A stretch of DNA of 64,000 nucleotides. It comes from Rahnella sp. AA. GTDB lineage: Bacteria > Pseudomonadota > Gammaproteobacteria > Enterobacterales > Enterobacteriaceae. The stretch covers positions 24,001 to 88,000 of the forward strand of contig NZ_PITQ01000016.1 in NCBI RefSeq assembly GCF_002834385.1, in the 5' to 3' direction. Made by a program: the position numbers and the translations under genes. This document shows, in pieces, positions 50,446 through 61,038 of this stretch. Position 1 is the first letter of the stretch. The number at the start of each line of letters is the position of its first letter. Under the pieces are notes generated by a model that searched no databases, was not told the DNA's origin, and saw only the letters and a program-made list of their open reading frames with translations.

Positions 50446-51528
50446 ATGCCTAACTCCGAAGCCAAATACGCAGCCTTGATACCCAAAAGAATTTTGCTGA
50501 TGAAACTCCGTCACCACGGAGATATGGTGCTGACGACGCCGGTAATAAACAGGCTACATCAGCATTATCCCGATGCTGAAATTGACGTGCTTTTGTACAA
50601 AGAAACACTCCCTATTCTCAGCGAACACCCTGCACTGTCCAATATCCATGTCATTGACAGATCATGGAAAAAACAAGGGGTTCGCTATCAATTGCAGCAA
50701 GAATACCGGCTATTAAAAGCGGTTCGGGCACGACATTATGATCTGGTGATCAACCTGGCCGACCAATGGCGCAGCGCACTGATTTCCCGGCTCACTGGTG
50801 CAAAAGTACGGTTAGGCTTCGACTATAAAAAACGTCAGTCACCGATTTGGCGCGCCGGGCATACACAGCTGGTGTCGACTGAAAACCACAGTGTTTTGCA
50901 TACTGTCGAACAGAATATGTCGATTCTGTCTCCGTTAGGCATTCCTACGGATAATGCCCAGACATCGATGCATTATTCCCCAAGCGATAAAGTTTTCTGT
51001 CAGCAACTGCTGCACGAAAATCAGGTTTCCGGCGAGTATATTGTGATTCAGCCAACGTCCCGCTGGACATTCAAATGTTGGGATGATGAGAAATTTGCCA
51101 ACGTAATCGATGGTCTCGCCGATACGGGGCTGACTATCGTTATGACGGCAGGCCCCGATAAAAAAGAATTGGATATGGTGCGCAAAATCCAGGATCTGAC
51201 CCATTATCCTCAGGTCGTCTCTGTTGCCGGCCAGCTATCACTGACACAACTGGCGGCGATGATCGATGGAGCAAAGCTCTTTATCGGCGTGGATTCTGCA
51301 CCGATGCACATGGCAGCCGCACTCAATACGCCTTGCGTTGCCTTATTTGGCCCCACAAAAATGCAGCACTGGCGCCCCTGGGGCAACAATAACACCACCA
51401 TTTGGGCGGGTGATTATGCTCCGCTTCCGGCACCTGATTCTATTGATACGAAGACTCAGCAACGTTATCTGCATGCAATCCCTGCCAGCGATGTGATTGA
51501 TGCCGCCAGGAGTTATCTGCATGAGTAA
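50446..51528 (+). CDS. waaQ: LPS core heptosyltransferase III
   Basis: GT9 enzyme that adds the branch heptose (HepIII) to HepII of the inner core. The 360-residue protein has the WaaQ-type N-terminus KRILLMKLRHHGDMVLTTPVINRLH, then SWKKQGVRYQLQQEYRLLKAVRARHYDLVINLADQWRSAL, TSRWTFKCWDDEKFANVIDGL and GVDSAPMHMAAALNTPCVALFGPTKMQHWRPWG. The start ATG at 50446 has no strong ribosome-binding site; the next in-frame ATG (50500) would remove the conserved KRILL strand. It overlaps wabG by eight bases. Confidence 0.93.
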   Translation: MPNSEAKYAALIPKRILLMKLRHHGDMVLTTPVINRLHQHYPDAEIDVLLYKETLPILSEHPALSNIHVIDRSWKKQGVRYQLQQEYRLLKAVRARHYDLVINLADQWRSALISRLTGAKVRLGFDYKKRQSPIWRAGHTQLVSTENHSVLHTVEQNMSILSPLGIPTDNAQTSMHYSPSDKVFCQQLLHENQVSGEYIVIQPTSRWTFKCWDDEKFANVIDGLADTGLTIVMTAGPDKKELDMVRKIQDLTHYPQVVSVAGQLSLTQLAAMIDGAKLFIGVDSAPMHMAAALNTPCVALFGPTKMQHWRPWGNNNTTIWAGDYAPLPAPDSIDTKTQQRYLHAIPASDVIDAARSYLHE

Positions 51529-52666
51529 TACTATGGATGTTAAAAGTATTCGCCTAGCCATTGTCCGGCAAAAGTATCGCCCGGACGGCGGTGCAGAACG
51601 TTTCATCTCACGCGCACTTGAAGCGCTGGATGACCAGAATATCGACCTCAATATCATTACGCGTCAGTGGGAAGGGAAGCCAAATACGAAATGGAAAATC
51701 CACTTTTGCAATCCTGCAAAATATGGACGAGTTTCGAGGGAAAAAGGTTTTGCGACGGCTGCCCGGCAATGTTGGGAACAGGAACACTTCGACATCGTGC
51801 AAAGTCATGAGCGTATACCCGGTTGCGACATTTTTCGCGCGGGCGACGGCGCGCATCGGGTCTGGCTGGAACAAAGGGCGCGAGTAATTTCCCCTTTGCA
51901 GCGCATGCTCACACAAATCAGTCCCTACCACCGATATGTTCTGCAGGCCGAAGAGGCCATGTTCCATTCGCCAGAATTGAAAAAAATCATCTGCAATTCT
52001 GAGATGGTAAAACACGATATCATGCGCTGCTACGGGGTCGATGAGAGTCGTTTCGAAGTAATTTATAACGCCATTGATTCTCAGAAGTTTGTTCCCGCTA
52101 CAGATGAACAACGCCGCACATCACGTGACACCCTTTCACTGCCACAGCAGGCCAATGTTCTGATTTATGTGGGTTCGGGTTTTGAACGCAAAGGGCTGAA
52201 ACCTGCCATTGAGGCTATTGCCTCAGGTGACCGTTACCTGATTGTCGTCGGTCAGGATAAAGATCAGAAAAAATACGAATCACTGGCCCGCCAGCTCGGG
52301 TGCTTTGAACGAATCCGCTTCGCCGGCGTGCAAAACAATGTACTGCCTTACTATCATGCCGCTGACGGCATGATTCTGCCCACTTTATACGACCCTTTCC
52401 CTAACGTTATTCTCGAAGCTATGGCCTGCGGCCTGCCCGTCATCACCAGCCAGACATGTGGTGGCGCTGAATTTATTACAAACGGGCGGGAGGGCTTTGT
52501 TTGTGACGCATTAGATGTTGCCAGCCTCAGCGAATACGTAAGCAACATTCCATCACGCCAGGAAAATGACGAGATGGGAAACGCTGCGCGAAACCGAATT
52601 TTACCGTACACCCCAAAAAATCTTTCACAACAGCTGGTTGCGCTTTATCACTCGTTACTGGTCTGA
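51521..52666 (+). CDS. wabG: Core galacturonosyltransferase WabG-type (GT4)
   Basis: GT4 protein of 381 residues whose N-terminus IRLAIVRQKYRPDGGAERF, SHERIPGCDIFRAGDGAHRVWL, VIYNAIDSQKFVP, LIYVGSGFERKGL, VVGQDKDQKKYESLA and LPTLYDPFPNVILEAMACGLPVITS match what I recall of Klebsiella/Serratia WabG, which adds galacturonic acid to HepII. It is clearly distinct from Escherichia WaaG. ATG 51521 has AGGAG eight bases upstream and overlaps waaQ. The E-x7-E donor motif is intact. The presence of wabG and waaE together points to a Klebsiella/Serratia-type core. Confidence 0.85.
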   Translation: MSNTMDVKSIRLAIVRQKYRPDGGAERFISRALEALDDQNIDLNIITRQWEGKPNTKWKIHFCNPAKYGRVSREKGFATAARQCWEQEHFDIVQSHERIPGCDIFRAGDGAHRVWLEQRARVISPLQRMLTQISPYHRYVLQAEEAMFHSPELKKIICNSEMVKHDIMRCYGVDESRFEVIYNAIDSQKFVPATDEQRRTSRDTLSLPQQANVLIYVGSGFERKGLKPAIEAIASGDRYLIVVGQDKDQKKYESLARQLGCFERIRFAGVQNNVLPYYHAADGMILPTLYDPFPNVILEAMACGLPVITSQTCGGAEFITNGREGFVCDALDVASLSEYVSNIPSRQENDEMGNAARNRILPYTPKNLSQQLVALYHSLLV

Positions 52667-52682
52667 TGACAAGGGTGCTGAC

Positions 52683-52790
52683 ATGATGAGTCGATCGCAC
52701 TTATCTGATAACATGTGCCCATCTATCCGCCGGGACTATTTTCGCTCTATGAAATTGATTTTCCCTAACGCAACGCCTGATAAAAAATGA
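52683..52790 (+). CDS. Possible coupled micro-ORF before waaA (35 codons)
   Basis: A 35-codon frame beginning ATGATGAGT with AAGGG seven bases upstream. It encodes MMSRSHLSDNMCPSIRRDYF and 15 further residues. Its TGA overlaps the waaA ATG (ATGA at 52787-52790), the same coupling geometry used elsewhere in this operon. waaA itself has no good ribosome-binding site. The peptide is polar and basic, with no known homologue that I can name. It may act only as a translational lead-in. Confidence 0.4.
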   Translation: MMSRSHLSDNMCPSIRRDYFRSMKLIFPNATPDKK

Positions 52791-54061
52791 ATATTTTTTA
52801 TAATATAATCATATATTTAATTCAGCCATTAATTTGGATCCGCTTGCTGCTGCGCAGCCGCAAGTCCCCGGCATACCGTAAACGCTGGGCTGAACGTTAT
52901 GGCTTTTGCAAAGGGAAGGTTGTCTCTGGCGGCATCATGCTACATTCAGTCTCCGTGGGCGAAACACTGGCAGCTATCCCTTTAGTCCGGGCCTTGCGCC
53001 ATCGTTACCCTTCGCTGCCGATTACGGTGACAACAATGACACCGACGGGCTCAGAACGCGTCCAGTCCGCGTTTGGTAAAGGGGTTCACCATGTTTATCT
53101 GCCTTATGATCTGGCAGGATCGGTAAATCGTTTCCTTGATGAAGTTAACCCAAAACTGGTGATCATCATGGAAACTGAATTATGGCCGAATCTTATCAGT
53201 GCCCTGCACCACCGCCAGATCCCACTGGTTATCGCTAATGCGCGCCTTTCGGCCCGTTCTGCAAAGGGATACCAGAAACTCGGTAAGTTCATTCGTACCA
53301 TTTTGCAACGTATAACGCTGATCGCGGCACAAAACCAGGAAGATGGTGAGCGTTTCCTTTCTCTGGGGCTGAAACGCAATCAGCTCGCCGTTACCGGTAG
53401 CCTGAAGTTCGACATTTCAGTGACACCTGAACTGGCGGCAAAAGCCATCGCGCTGCGCAGCCAGTGGGCATCGCGCCGTCAGGTCTGGATTGCGACCAGT
53501 ACGCATGAAGGGGAAGAAACCCTGCTGCTGGAAGCACATAAAGAATTGCTGAAAGCTCACCCGACGCTGCTGCTGATCCTTGTGCCGCGCCATCCGGAAC
53601 GTTTCCCGGTTGCCTGTGAACTGACGCGCAAAGCGGGTCTGACCTTCACGCAGCGAAGTACCGGCGAAGTACCGTCATCGGGAACGCAGGTCGTGATCGG
53701 CGATACGATGGGTGAGTTAATGCTGCTGTACGGAATTGCCGATCTGGCGTTTGTTGGCGGCAGTCTGGTCGATCGCGGAGGTCATAATCCTCTGGAAGCC
53801 GCAGCACACGCCATTCCTGTCCTGATGGGCCCGCATACGTTTAACTTCAAAGATATCTGCGCCAAACTCGCGCAGGACGATGGATTAATCACCGTGACGG
53901 ATACGCCATCGCTGGTCAAAGAAATCTCTACTCTGCTGACGGACGAAGACTACCGTCTCTATTACGGACGTCACGCGGTAGAAGTTTTGCATCAAAATCA
54001 GGGTGCGCTGCAACGCCTGCTGCATTTACTGGAGCCTTATCTGCCTGTGCGGGGTCATTAA
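52787..54061 (+). CDS. waaA: 3-deoxy-D-manno-octulosonic acid transferase
   Basis: Essential GT30 enzyme that adds Kdo residues to lipid IVA from CMP-Kdo, at the inner membrane. The 424-residue protein has an N-terminal membrane anchor ([29 protein letters not shown]) and [28 protein letters not shown] (catalytic Glu in VGET). It continues with [65 protein letters not shown] and [31 protein letters not shown]. Length equals Escherichia WaaA within one residue. It is upstream of waaE (one-base overlap) and coaD, the conserved waaA-waaE-coaD order. Symbol also kdtA. Confidence 0.97.
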   Translation: MNIFYNIIIYLIQPLIWIRLLLRSRKSPAYRKRWAERYGFCKGKVVSGGIMLHSVSVGETLAAIPLVRALRHRYPSLPITVTTMTPTGSERVQSAFGKGVHHVYLPYDLAGSVNRFLDEVNPKLVIIMETELWPNLISALHHRQIPLVIANARLSARSAKGYQKLGKFIRTILQRITLIAAQNQEDGERFLSLGLKRNQLAVTGSLKFDISVTPELAAKAIALRSQWASRRQVWIATSTHEGEETLLLEAHKELLKAHPTLLLILVPRHPERFPVACELTRKAGLTFTQRSTGEVPSSGTQVVIGDTMGELMLLYGIADLAFVGGSLVDRGGHNPLEAAAHAIPVLMGPHTFNFKDICAKLAQDDGLITVTDTPSLVKEISTLLTDEDYRLYYGRHAVEVLHQNQGALQRLLHLLEPYLPVRGH

Positions 54062-54828
54062 TGGCCGATAAAAAACGTTTATCCGTCGTGCTGATTGCAC
54101 GCAATGAAGCAGATCTGCTGCCCGAATGCCTGGAGTCTGTGGCCTGGGCAGATGAAATCATCCTGCTTGATTCAGGCAGTGAAGATGCCACGCCGGACGT
54201 TGCCCGTCAGTTCGGTGCGAAAGTGTTCACCAACGTGCAATGGCCAGGTTTTGGTAAACAGCGCCAGTTAGCGCAAAGCTATGCGACCGGCGATTACATT
54301 TTGATGATCGATGCGGACGAACGGGTTTCTCCGGAACTACGACAGTCGGTTGAAAACGTTCTGAATAATCCTCAGGAAAACGCGGTTTACAGCCTCGGCC
54401 GCAGTAATTTATTCCTCGGAAAATTTATGCGCCACAGCGGCTGGTATCCCGATCGCGTCAACCGCTTATATCCTTCAGCCTTCCGCTATAACGACGATTT
54501 AGTTCATGAATCGCTGAACACGGGCAATGCCGCCGTTATCCCTTTGCAAGGCGATTTGCTGCACCTGACTTGTCGGGATTTATTTGCTTTCCAGCGCAAA
54601 CAGCTCAGCTATGCCGAAGCATGGGCCAGTCAGCGCAATCAGCAAGGCCGCCGTTGCAGCTTTTTCTCTGTCATTTCACACACGTCAGGCGCATTCATAA
54701 AAACCTGGATCCTGCGGGCGGGTTTTCTGGATGGTAAACAGGGTTTGATTCTGGCGGGCGTCAATGCACAGTATACTTTCAATAAATATGCTGCCCTGTG
54801 GGCGCTCAGCCATCAACTGCAAAAGTGA
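54061..54828 (+). CDS. waaE: LPS inner-core beta-1,4-glucosyltransferase WaaE
   Basis: GT2 enzyme (formerly KdtX) that adds glucose to HepI in Klebsiella, Serratia and Proteus cores; Escherichia K-12 lacks it. The 255-residue protein begins [38 protein letters not shown] and has [15 protein letters not shown] (DxD), [22 protein letters not shown] and [10 protein letters not shown] helical C-terminal part follows with hydrophobic patches. It shares one base with the waaA stop, and coaD follows after six bases. This places the organism outside Escherichia/Salmonella and with the waaE-bearing enterobacteria. Confidence 0.95.
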   Translation: MADKKRLSVVLIARNEADLLPECLESVAWADEIILLDSGSEDATPDVARQFGAKVFTNVQWPGFGKQRQLAQSYATGDYILMIDADERVSPELRQSVENVLNNPQENAVYSLGRSNLFLGKFMRHSGWYPDRVNRLYPSAFRYNDDLVHESLNTGNAAVIPLQGDLLHLTCRDLFAFQRKQLSYAEAWASQRNQQGRRCSFFSVISHTSGAFIKTWILRAGFLDGKQGLILAGVNAQYTFNKYAALWALSHQLQK

Positions 54829-55317
<489 letters not shown>

Positions 55318-55324
55318 GTCTGTT

Positions 55325-56134
55325 CTACCGCTGGCAGTTAGGGCAAAAAAACGTGGTACGCTGAGCATGTTTCTTACTCTCGACAGGCGTACCGCATACC
55401 CTGCAAGGCTCGCCAGCGCGGCCATAAACCTGTAATTCCTGCGCGAAATACCCCGGTTTGCCATCCGACTGAAGGAAATCTTTCAGCGTGGTTCCGCCCT
55501 GCTCAATGGAACGCAGTAACACCGCTTTAATGGTTCTGACGAGTAATTCGGCCTCATCGCGTTTAAGAGAATGCGCCAGCCTGTCCGGTGAAATACCCGC
55601 GACAAACAGCGATTCGCTGGCGTAGATGTTGCCTACACCGACCACCAGTTTGTTGTCCATCAGCCATGGCTTGATGGGGGATTTTTTTGTGCGCGACTTC
55701 TCCAGCAGATAATCGGCGGTAAAATCCGTACTTAAAGGCTCCGGCCCGAGGTGCGCCAAAACATTGCTGGCCGCCAGATCCGTAGACCATAACCAGGCTC
55801 CAAAACGGCGCGGGTCGGTATAACGCAACACAAAACCGGTATCCATCACCAGATCGACATGGTCATGTTTACCCGGTTCAGTTTCTTCCGACAAAATCCG
55901 CAAACTGCCAGACATGCCCAGATGAATGATGATCCAGCCCGTCTTAAGCTCAACCAGCAGGTACTTTGCACGACGCTGAACGCTCAGCACCGGCTGGTCA
56001 CTGAGCGACAGAATCTCTGCAGAAACAGGCCAGCGCAGACGCGGATTACGCACGATAGCGTGCATGATCGTGTGGCCTTTCAGATAGGGTTCAATCCCTC
56101 TGCGGCTGGTTTCAACCTCAGGTAATTCCGGCAT
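55325..56134 (-). CDS. mutM: Formamidopyrimidine-DNA glycosylase
   Basis: Bifunctional base-excision repair enzyme removing 8-oxoguanine and fapy lesions. The 269-residue protein starts [18 protein letters not shown], so after Met removal Pro is the Schiff-base nucleophile and Glu the next catalytic residue. It has [10 protein letters not shown], the helix-two-turn-helix segment [18 protein letters not shown], and a C-terminal four-Cys zinc finger ([24 protein letters not shown]). ATG 56134 has AAGGGAG upstream; the longer frame to 56185 is not supported. It lies downstream of rpmBG behind their terminator. Confidence 0.97.
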   Translation of the reverse strand: MPELPEVETSRRGIEPYLKGHTIMHAIVRNPRLRWPVSAEILSLSDQPVLSVQRRAKYLLVELKTGWIIIHLGMSGSLRILSEETEPGKHDHVDLVMDTGFVLRYTDPRRFGAWLWSTDLAASNVLAHLGPEPLSTDFTADYLLEKSRTKKSPIKPWLMDNKLVVGVGNIYASESLFVAGISPDRLAHSLKRDEAELLVRTIKAVLLRSIEQGGTTLKDFLQSDGKPGYFAQELQVYGRAGEPCRVCGTPVESKKHAQRTTFFCPNCQR

Positions 56135-56234
56135 AATTTCTCCCTTTGCAGAATGATTCTCAGAGTGTGTCGCAGACATCGGCATCAGGCAAACAAAAGT
56201 CGCGCTGAGCGGAAATGGCCAAATTCAGGCAATA

Positions 56235-56257
56235 AAAAACCCGGCCGGAGCCGGGTT
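56235..56257 (-). terminator. Terminator of the rpmB-rpmG operon
   Basis: Stem CCCGGC / GCCGGG with a CGGA loop, extended by A/T pairs. On the minus strand it is followed by TTTTTTATTG. It lies between rpmG and mutM. Confidence 0.9.
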
Positions 56258-56274
56258 TTATTAATCCACTAAAA

Positions 56275-56711
<437 letters not shown>

Positions 56712-56756
56712 TCAGCTCGAGCTTCGTATAGGGTATGGCCGCCTCGTCAGGCTTTT

Positions 56757-56849
56757 AGAGCCCATCTCAGCAAACTCCACTGAGAACCGACTCACTGTCG
56801 TCGGGTAAAAACCAATTCATCAGGTTAGAAACCTGCTGAGATAGGCTCT
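56757..56849. repeat. Long near-perfect inverted repeat between radC and rpmB
   Basis: Arms of 16 bases, 56757-56772 (AGAGCCCATCTCAGCA) and 56834-56849, whose complement is AGAGCCTATCTCAGCA: 15 of 16 match. The spacer is 61 bases. No other copy was noticed in the window. Confidence 0.7.
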
Positions 56850-56955
56850 TAACGCCAAACCCAAGATTCTCAAAGGTGGCGTAGTATACGCTCTGTAGCG
56901 TAAGTGCTCAAGTCCCGAACAGCTAAAGATCCCTAAGGATCTTCAAAAAACGACG

Positions 56956-57636
56956 CTAAATCCAACCACGTTCAGCAAAAGAGACTGTTTCTCCGTGGCC
57001 TACAACCAGATGGTCAAGGACGCGGATTTCCAGCAGTTGGCACGCTCGAATAATCTGTTCAGTCACTTTCCGGTCCATCAGGCTAGGCTCAGCCCGACCG
57101 GATGGGTGATTATGCGCCAGTATTAGGGCTGCCGCATTAACCTTCATCGCACCGCGAACAATTTCACGGGGATACACTTCTACGTGCCCAATAGTACCAG
57201 CAAACATCTCCTCATGGCGAATAACGCGATGCTGGTTGTCGAGAAAAAGTACCAGAAAGACCTCTCTTTCCCGAAAAACCAGCAAATTCTGCAGATATTC
57301 CCGGATGACCTCCGGACTGAGCATCGCATTTTCAGCATTCAGGTGACGTAAATATGACCGCCGTGACAGTTCCGAAACCGCGACTAGCTGTGCAAATTTC
57401 GCGACACCCATCCCTTTAATGCCCACCATTGATTCAAAATCAGCCATCAGCAACTGATGCAGTGAACCGAATTTTTCCAGAAGATTCTTCGCCAGTGCCA
57501 TGACGTGCATCCCCTGACAACCGGTGCGCAGGTAGATCGCCAGCAGTTCCTGGTCGGTCAGCCTTTTTGCACCCTGCTGCAATAATTTTTCCCGTGGCGG
57601 CAACTCGCCCGGCCAGCTTTCCTGTGCTTTCGTCAT
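56956..57636 (-). CDS. radC: RadC/YicR family JAB-domain protein
   Basis: Widely conserved protein once linked to DNA repair; its biochemical role is unsettled. The 226-residue protein has an N-terminal helix-hairpin-helix-like region ([45 protein letters not shown]). The JAB/MPN metalloprotease-like domain has [15 protein letters not shown], the H-x-H core [15 protein letters not shown] and the Asp/Glu positions of the MPN motif. ATG 57636 has AGGAGT upstream. It is divergent from coaBC and upstream of rpmBG, as in Escherichia. Confidence 0.93.
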   Translation of the reverse strand: MTKAQESWPGELPPREKLLQQGAKRLTDQELLAIYLRTGCQGMHVMALAKNLLEKFGSLHQLLMADFESMVGIKGMGVAKFAQLVAVSELSRRSYLRHLNAENAMLSPEVIREYLQNLLVFREREVFLVLFLDNQHRVIRHEEMFAGTIGHVEVYPREIVRGAMKVNAAALILAHNHPSGRAEPSLMDRKVTEQIIRACQLLEIRVLDHLVVGHGETVSFAERGWI

Positions 57637-57816
57637 CCTGACTCCTTTTAGGCGCCGATTGTGGCACAGAGCCTTGTCTGCAAGTGTTTCCGGTTTGAAA
57701 GCCTGCGAGGCATTACGCAGAATTTTTATTCATCCGCTTAAGAGCATCGCCAATAGCTGTCATCATTGTGCGTTATGCTAAAATGTCGCTTCTTTCGGCT
57801 TACAACCAATCGGACA

Positions 57817-59037
57817 ATGATGATGACGGGACTTTCCGGCAAACATATTGTGCTCGGTATCAGCGGTGGTATCGCTGCCTATAAAGCACCAGAACTGGTA
57901 CGTCGCTTACGTGAAAGAGGCGCAGAAGTACGCGTGGTCATGACGCAAGCGGCGAAATCCTTTGTGACTCCCCTGAGCCTGCAGGCCGTTTCTGGCTACC
58001 CGGTTTCTGATGACCTGCTTGATCCGGCTGCCGAAGCGGCAATGGGGCATATTGAGCTGGGCAAATGGGCTGACTTAGTTCTGATTGCTCCCGCCACGGC
58101 TGATTTACTGGCACGAATGAATGCAGGTATGGCGAATGACCTGCTGACGACTGTCTGCCTGGCAACCGCCGCGCCCGTTGCCGTTTTGCCGGCTATGAAC
58201 CAGCAAATGTATCGCGCTGCCGTCACTCAGGAGAATCTGGAAAAACTGGCCGCACGCGGCACGTTAATTTGGGGGCCCGACAGCGGAAGCCAGGCCTGTG
58301 GCGATATCGGCCCTGGCCGGATGCTCGATCCGCTGGTGATAGTCGATTTAGCCAATACCCATTTTTCTGCACGTAAAGATCTGGCGCATCTGAATATCAT
58401 GGTTACCGCAGGCCCGACGCGCGAAGCGCTCGACCCGGTACGTTTTATCAGCAACCACAGTTCAGGAAAGATGGGATTCGCCATCGCCAAAGCGGCTGCT
58501 GACCGTGGCGCACAGGTCACGCTGATTGCGGGTCCTGTATCACAACCGACACCGCCGAATGTCCGCCGCATTGACGTCGAAAGTGCGCTGGATATGCAAA
58601 AAGCCGTGCAGCTTTCCGCTGCTTCACAGCAGATTTTCATCTCCTGCGCAGCCGTCGCGGATTATCGTGCAGAATTGGTTGCTGAGGAAAAAATTAAAAA
58701 ACAAGGTGATGAAATCACTGTAAAAATGGTTAAAAACCCCGATATTGTAGCAGGCGTTGCGGCAATGACGGAAAACCGGCCCTATGTCGTGGGGTTTGCC
58801 GCAGAAACCCAGAATGTGGAAGAATACGCGCGGCAAAAAAGGATCCGCAAGAATCTGGATCTGATTTGCGCCAACGACGTTTCACTTGCCGGGCATGGTT
58901 TTAATACTGATACCAATGCCTTGCATCTTTTTTGGCAGGACGGGGATAAAACCTTACCGCTCAGCGATAAGTCCCTGCTTGGTCAACGTTTATTAGAAGA
59001 GATTGTCAGCCGTTATGATGAAAAAAATCGACATTAA
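57817..59037 (+). CDS. coaBC: Phosphopantothenoylcysteine decarboxylase / synthase
   Basis: Bifunctional CoA enzyme: CoaB joins 4'-phosphopantothenate and cysteine using CTP, and CoaC decarboxylates the product with FMN. The 406-residue protein has the CoaC domain ([20 protein letters not shown], active-site His in [46 protein letters not shown]). CoaB follows ([29 protein letters not shown] with its Asn, [21 protein letters not shown]). ATG 57817 is the first of three consecutive ATG codons and gives the Escherichia length; the ribosome-binding site is weak. It overlaps dut by 23 bases. Symbol also dfp. Confidence 0.96.
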   Translation: MMMTGLSGKHIVLGISGGIAAYKAPELVRRLRERGAEVRVVMTQAAKSFVTPLSLQAVSGYPVSDDLLDPAAEAAMGHIELGKWADLVLIAPATADLLARMNAGMANDLLTTVCLATAAPVAVLPAMNQQMYRAAVTQENLEKLAARGTLIWGPDSGSQACGDIGPGRMLDPLVIVDLANTHFSARKDLAHLNIMVTAGPTREALDPVRFISNHSSGKMGFAIAKAAADRGAQVTLIAGPVSQPTPPNVRRIDVESALDMQKAVQLSAASQQIFISCAAVADYRAELVAEEKIKKQGDEITVKMVKNPDIVAGVAAMTENRPYVVGFAAETQNVEEYARQKRIRKNLDLICANDVSLAGHGFNTDTNALHLFWQDGDKTLPLSDKSLLGQRLLEEIVSRYDEKNRH

Positions 59038-59473
59038 AATTCTCGACCCGCGCATCGGTTCGACTTTCCCTTTACCAGCCTACGCGACGCCGGGCTCCGC
59101 AGGTCTGGATTTGCGCGCCTGTCTGGACGCGTCGGTAGAACTGAAACCGGGCGAAACGACGTTGCTGCCAACCGGTCTGGCTATCCATATCGGTGATGCA
59201 AATCTGGCGGCGATTATCCTGCCACGTTCAGGTTTGGGCCATAAACACGGCGTCGTTCTGGGCAACCTGGTCGGTCTTATCGATTCGGATTATCAGGGCC
59301 AGCTGATGGTTTCCGTCTGGAACCGTGGTCAGACAACATTTGTGATCGAGCCGGGCGAGCGTATTGCACAAATGGTCTTTGTGCCGGTGGTTCAGGCAGA
59401 ATTCAATCTGGTGGAAGATTTTGACGCCAGTGAACGCGGTGAAGGTGGTTTTGGCCATTCAGGCCGTCAATAA
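59015..59473 (+). CDS. dut: Deoxyuridine 5'-triphosphate nucleotidohydrolase
   Basis: Homotrimeric dUTPase that converts dUTP to dUMP, protecting DNA from uracil and feeding thymidylate synthesis. The 152-residue protein shows the five family motifs: GSAGLDLRA (1), [11 protein letters not shown] (2), [14 protein letters not shown] (3), RIAQMVF (4) and [10 protein letters not shown] (5, the C-terminal arm closing over the substrate). Starts at the paired ATGATG inside the end of coaBC, so the two genes overlap by 23 bases. slmA follows after 171 bases. Confidence 0.98.
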   Translation: MMKKIDIKILDPRIGSTFPLPAYATPGSAGLDLRACLDASVELKPGETTLLPTGLAIHIGDANLAAIILPRSGLGHKHGVVLGNLVGLIDSDYQGQLMVSVWNRGQTTFVIEPGERIAQMVFVPVVQAEFNLVEDFDASERGEGGFGHSGRQ

Positions 59474-59644
59474 GAACCTGTTCAGCACCGCTGATTTTGA
59501 CGCGATATTGAACAGATCCTTATCACTATCAGACCGTAACAACACCAAGGGAACGAAATAAGCCGCAGGATCACAGCGATTCATGCGGCAGTTGTGCGGT
59601 TTCTCCATGATTTTAGCCGTTTTTTAGCAAGGGTCTATTCAGAC

Positions 59645-60241
59645 ATGGCAGAGAAAGAAACGACAAAAAGGAACCGGCGCGAAGAGATTTTGCAGGCGTT
59701 AGCGCAAATGCTTCAGTCCAGCGATGGCAGCCAGCGGATCACCACCGCGAAACTCGCCGCCAGCGTAGGTGTTTCGGAAGCAGCTCTTTACCGTCATTTC
59801 CCCAGTAAGACGCGGATGTTTGACAGCTTAATCGAATTTATCGAAGACAGCCTGATCACCCGTATCAATCTTATCCTGCAGGATGAGAAAGATACGTTAA
59901 ACCGAATCCGTCTGATTTTACTGCTGATTTTAGGTTTTGCAGAACGTAACCCCGGGCTGACCCGCATTATGACCGGTCACGCACTGATGTTCGAACAAGA
60001 CCGCCTGCAAGGCCGTATCAACCAGCTTTTTGAGCGGATTGAAGCGCAACTGCGGCAGGTATTGCGTGAAAAGAAAATGCGTGAGGGCAGCGGATTCGCC
60101 AGTGATGAAACCCTTCTCGCCAGCCAGTTGCTGGCATTTTGCGAGGGGATGTTGTCGCGGTTTGTGCGTTCAGAATTTAAGTATCGTCCGACTCAGGACT
60201 TTGATACCCGCTGGCCACTGATTTCTGCTCAGCTGCAATAA
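59645..60241 (+). CDS. slmA: Nucleoid occlusion factor SlmA
   Basis: TetR-fold DNA-binding protein that blocks FtsZ assembly over the chromosome when bound to SBS sites. The 198-residue protein has an N-terminal helix-turn-helix ([32 protein letters not shown], about 31-62), then an all-helical dimerisation/FtsZ-binding core ([52 protein letters not shown]). The end [10 protein letters not shown] is as in Escherichia. ATG 59645 was chosen over an upstream in-frame start. A bidirectional terminator separates it from pyrE. Confidence 0.97.
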   Translation: MAEKETTKRNRREEILQALAQMLQSSDGSQRITTAKLAASVGVSEAALYRHFPSKTRMFDSLIEFIEDSLITRINLILQDEKDTLNRIRLILLLILGFAERNPGLTRIMTGHALMFEQDRLQGRINQLFERIEAQLRQVLREKKMREGSGFASDETLLASQLLAFCEGMLSRFVRSEFKYRPTQDFDTRWPLISAQLQ

Positions 60242-60271
60242 CGTCAATTTTCAGCACAGGTTACAGATGCA

Positions 60272-60295
60272 AAAAAGGGCCGAAAGGCCCTTTTT
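60272..60295. terminator. Bidirectional terminator between slmA and pyrE
   Basis: Ten-bp stem AAAAAGGGCC / GGCCCTTTTT with a GAAA loop, between convergent genes. Confidence 0.93.
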
Positions 60296-60311
60296 CATTT
60301 CACAGGAATGA

Positions 60312-60953
60312 TTACACGCCGTACGTTTGCTGATACGCGCGCACAGCCGCCAGATGGTCAGCCATTTCCGCTTTCTCTTCCAGATATTCAATCAAATCCG
60401 CCAGCGTAATAATTGAAATCACCTTGCAGTGATAATCCCGCTCAACTTCCTGAATCGCAGAGATATCCGCACGGCCACGTTCCTGACGATCCAGCGAAAT
60501 CAGCACGCCCGCCAGCGTCGCGTTGTGCGCATTGATGATTTCCATGGATTCACGGATAGCCGTACCGGCGGTAATCACATCATCAACCAGCATGACGCGG
60601 CCCTGTAGCGGGCTGCCCACCAGTAAACCGCCTTCACCGTGATCTTTGGCTTCTTTGCGGTTGAAACAATACGGCACATCGCGGTCATGATGCTCAGCCA
60701 GCGCGACGGCGGTGGTGGTCGCGATCGGAATCCCTTTATAGGCCGGGCCGAAAACTAAATCAAAATCAATTTTTGAATCCATCAATGCTTCAGCGTAAAA
60801 ACGTCCCAGTAACGCCAGGTCACGGCCGGTATTAAACAAACCGGCATTGAAGAAGTAAGGACTGATGCGCCCGGACTTCAGGGTAAACTCGCCGAATTTC
60901 AAAACCTGTTTGTTCAGTGCGAACTCGATAAACTGGCGCTGATAGGCTTTCAT
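60312..60953 (-). CDS. pyrE: Orotate phosphoribosyltransferase
   Basis: Joins orotate to PRPP, giving OMP in pyrimidine synthesis. The 213-residue protein starts [38 protein letters not shown], has [14 protein letters not shown], and the PRPP-binding signature [18 protein letters not shown] (about 118-135). The ATG at 60953 gives exactly the Escherichia length; the long upstream frame to 61163 runs through the attenuator and into rph. It lies downstream of rph with a hairpin-T attenuator in the 85-base gap, so UTP-sensitive transcription coupled to rph translation is expected. Confidence 0.97.
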   Translation of the reverse strand: MKAYQRQFIEFALNKQVLKFGEFTLKSGRISPYFFNAGLFNTGRDLALLGRFYAEALMDSKIDFDLVFGPAYKGIPIATTTAVALAEHHDRDVPYCFNRKEAKDHGEGGLLVGSPLQGRVMLVDDVITAGTAIRESMEIINAHNATLAGVLISLDRQERGRADISAIQEVERDYHCKVISIITLADLIEYLEEKAEMADHLAAVRAYQQTYGV

Positions 60954-61004
60954 TGATGGTCTCCTCGTTAATATCTTACATCTGCAATTGTCAGCCCGCA
61001 GGCC

Positions 61005-61032
61005 ATAAAAAAGGCGACTTCTCAGTCGCCTT
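61005..61032 (-). promoter_or_regulatory. pyrE attenuator (intrinsic terminator after rph)
   Basis: Nine-bp stem AAGGCGACT / AGTCGCCTT with a TCTC loop. On the minus strand it runs into TTTTTTATGG. It starts six bases after the rph stop. In Escherichia the homologous hairpin terminates unless ribosomes translating rph closely follow RNA polymerase paused at low UTP. Confidence 0.88.
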
Positions 61033-61038
61033 AAAAAA

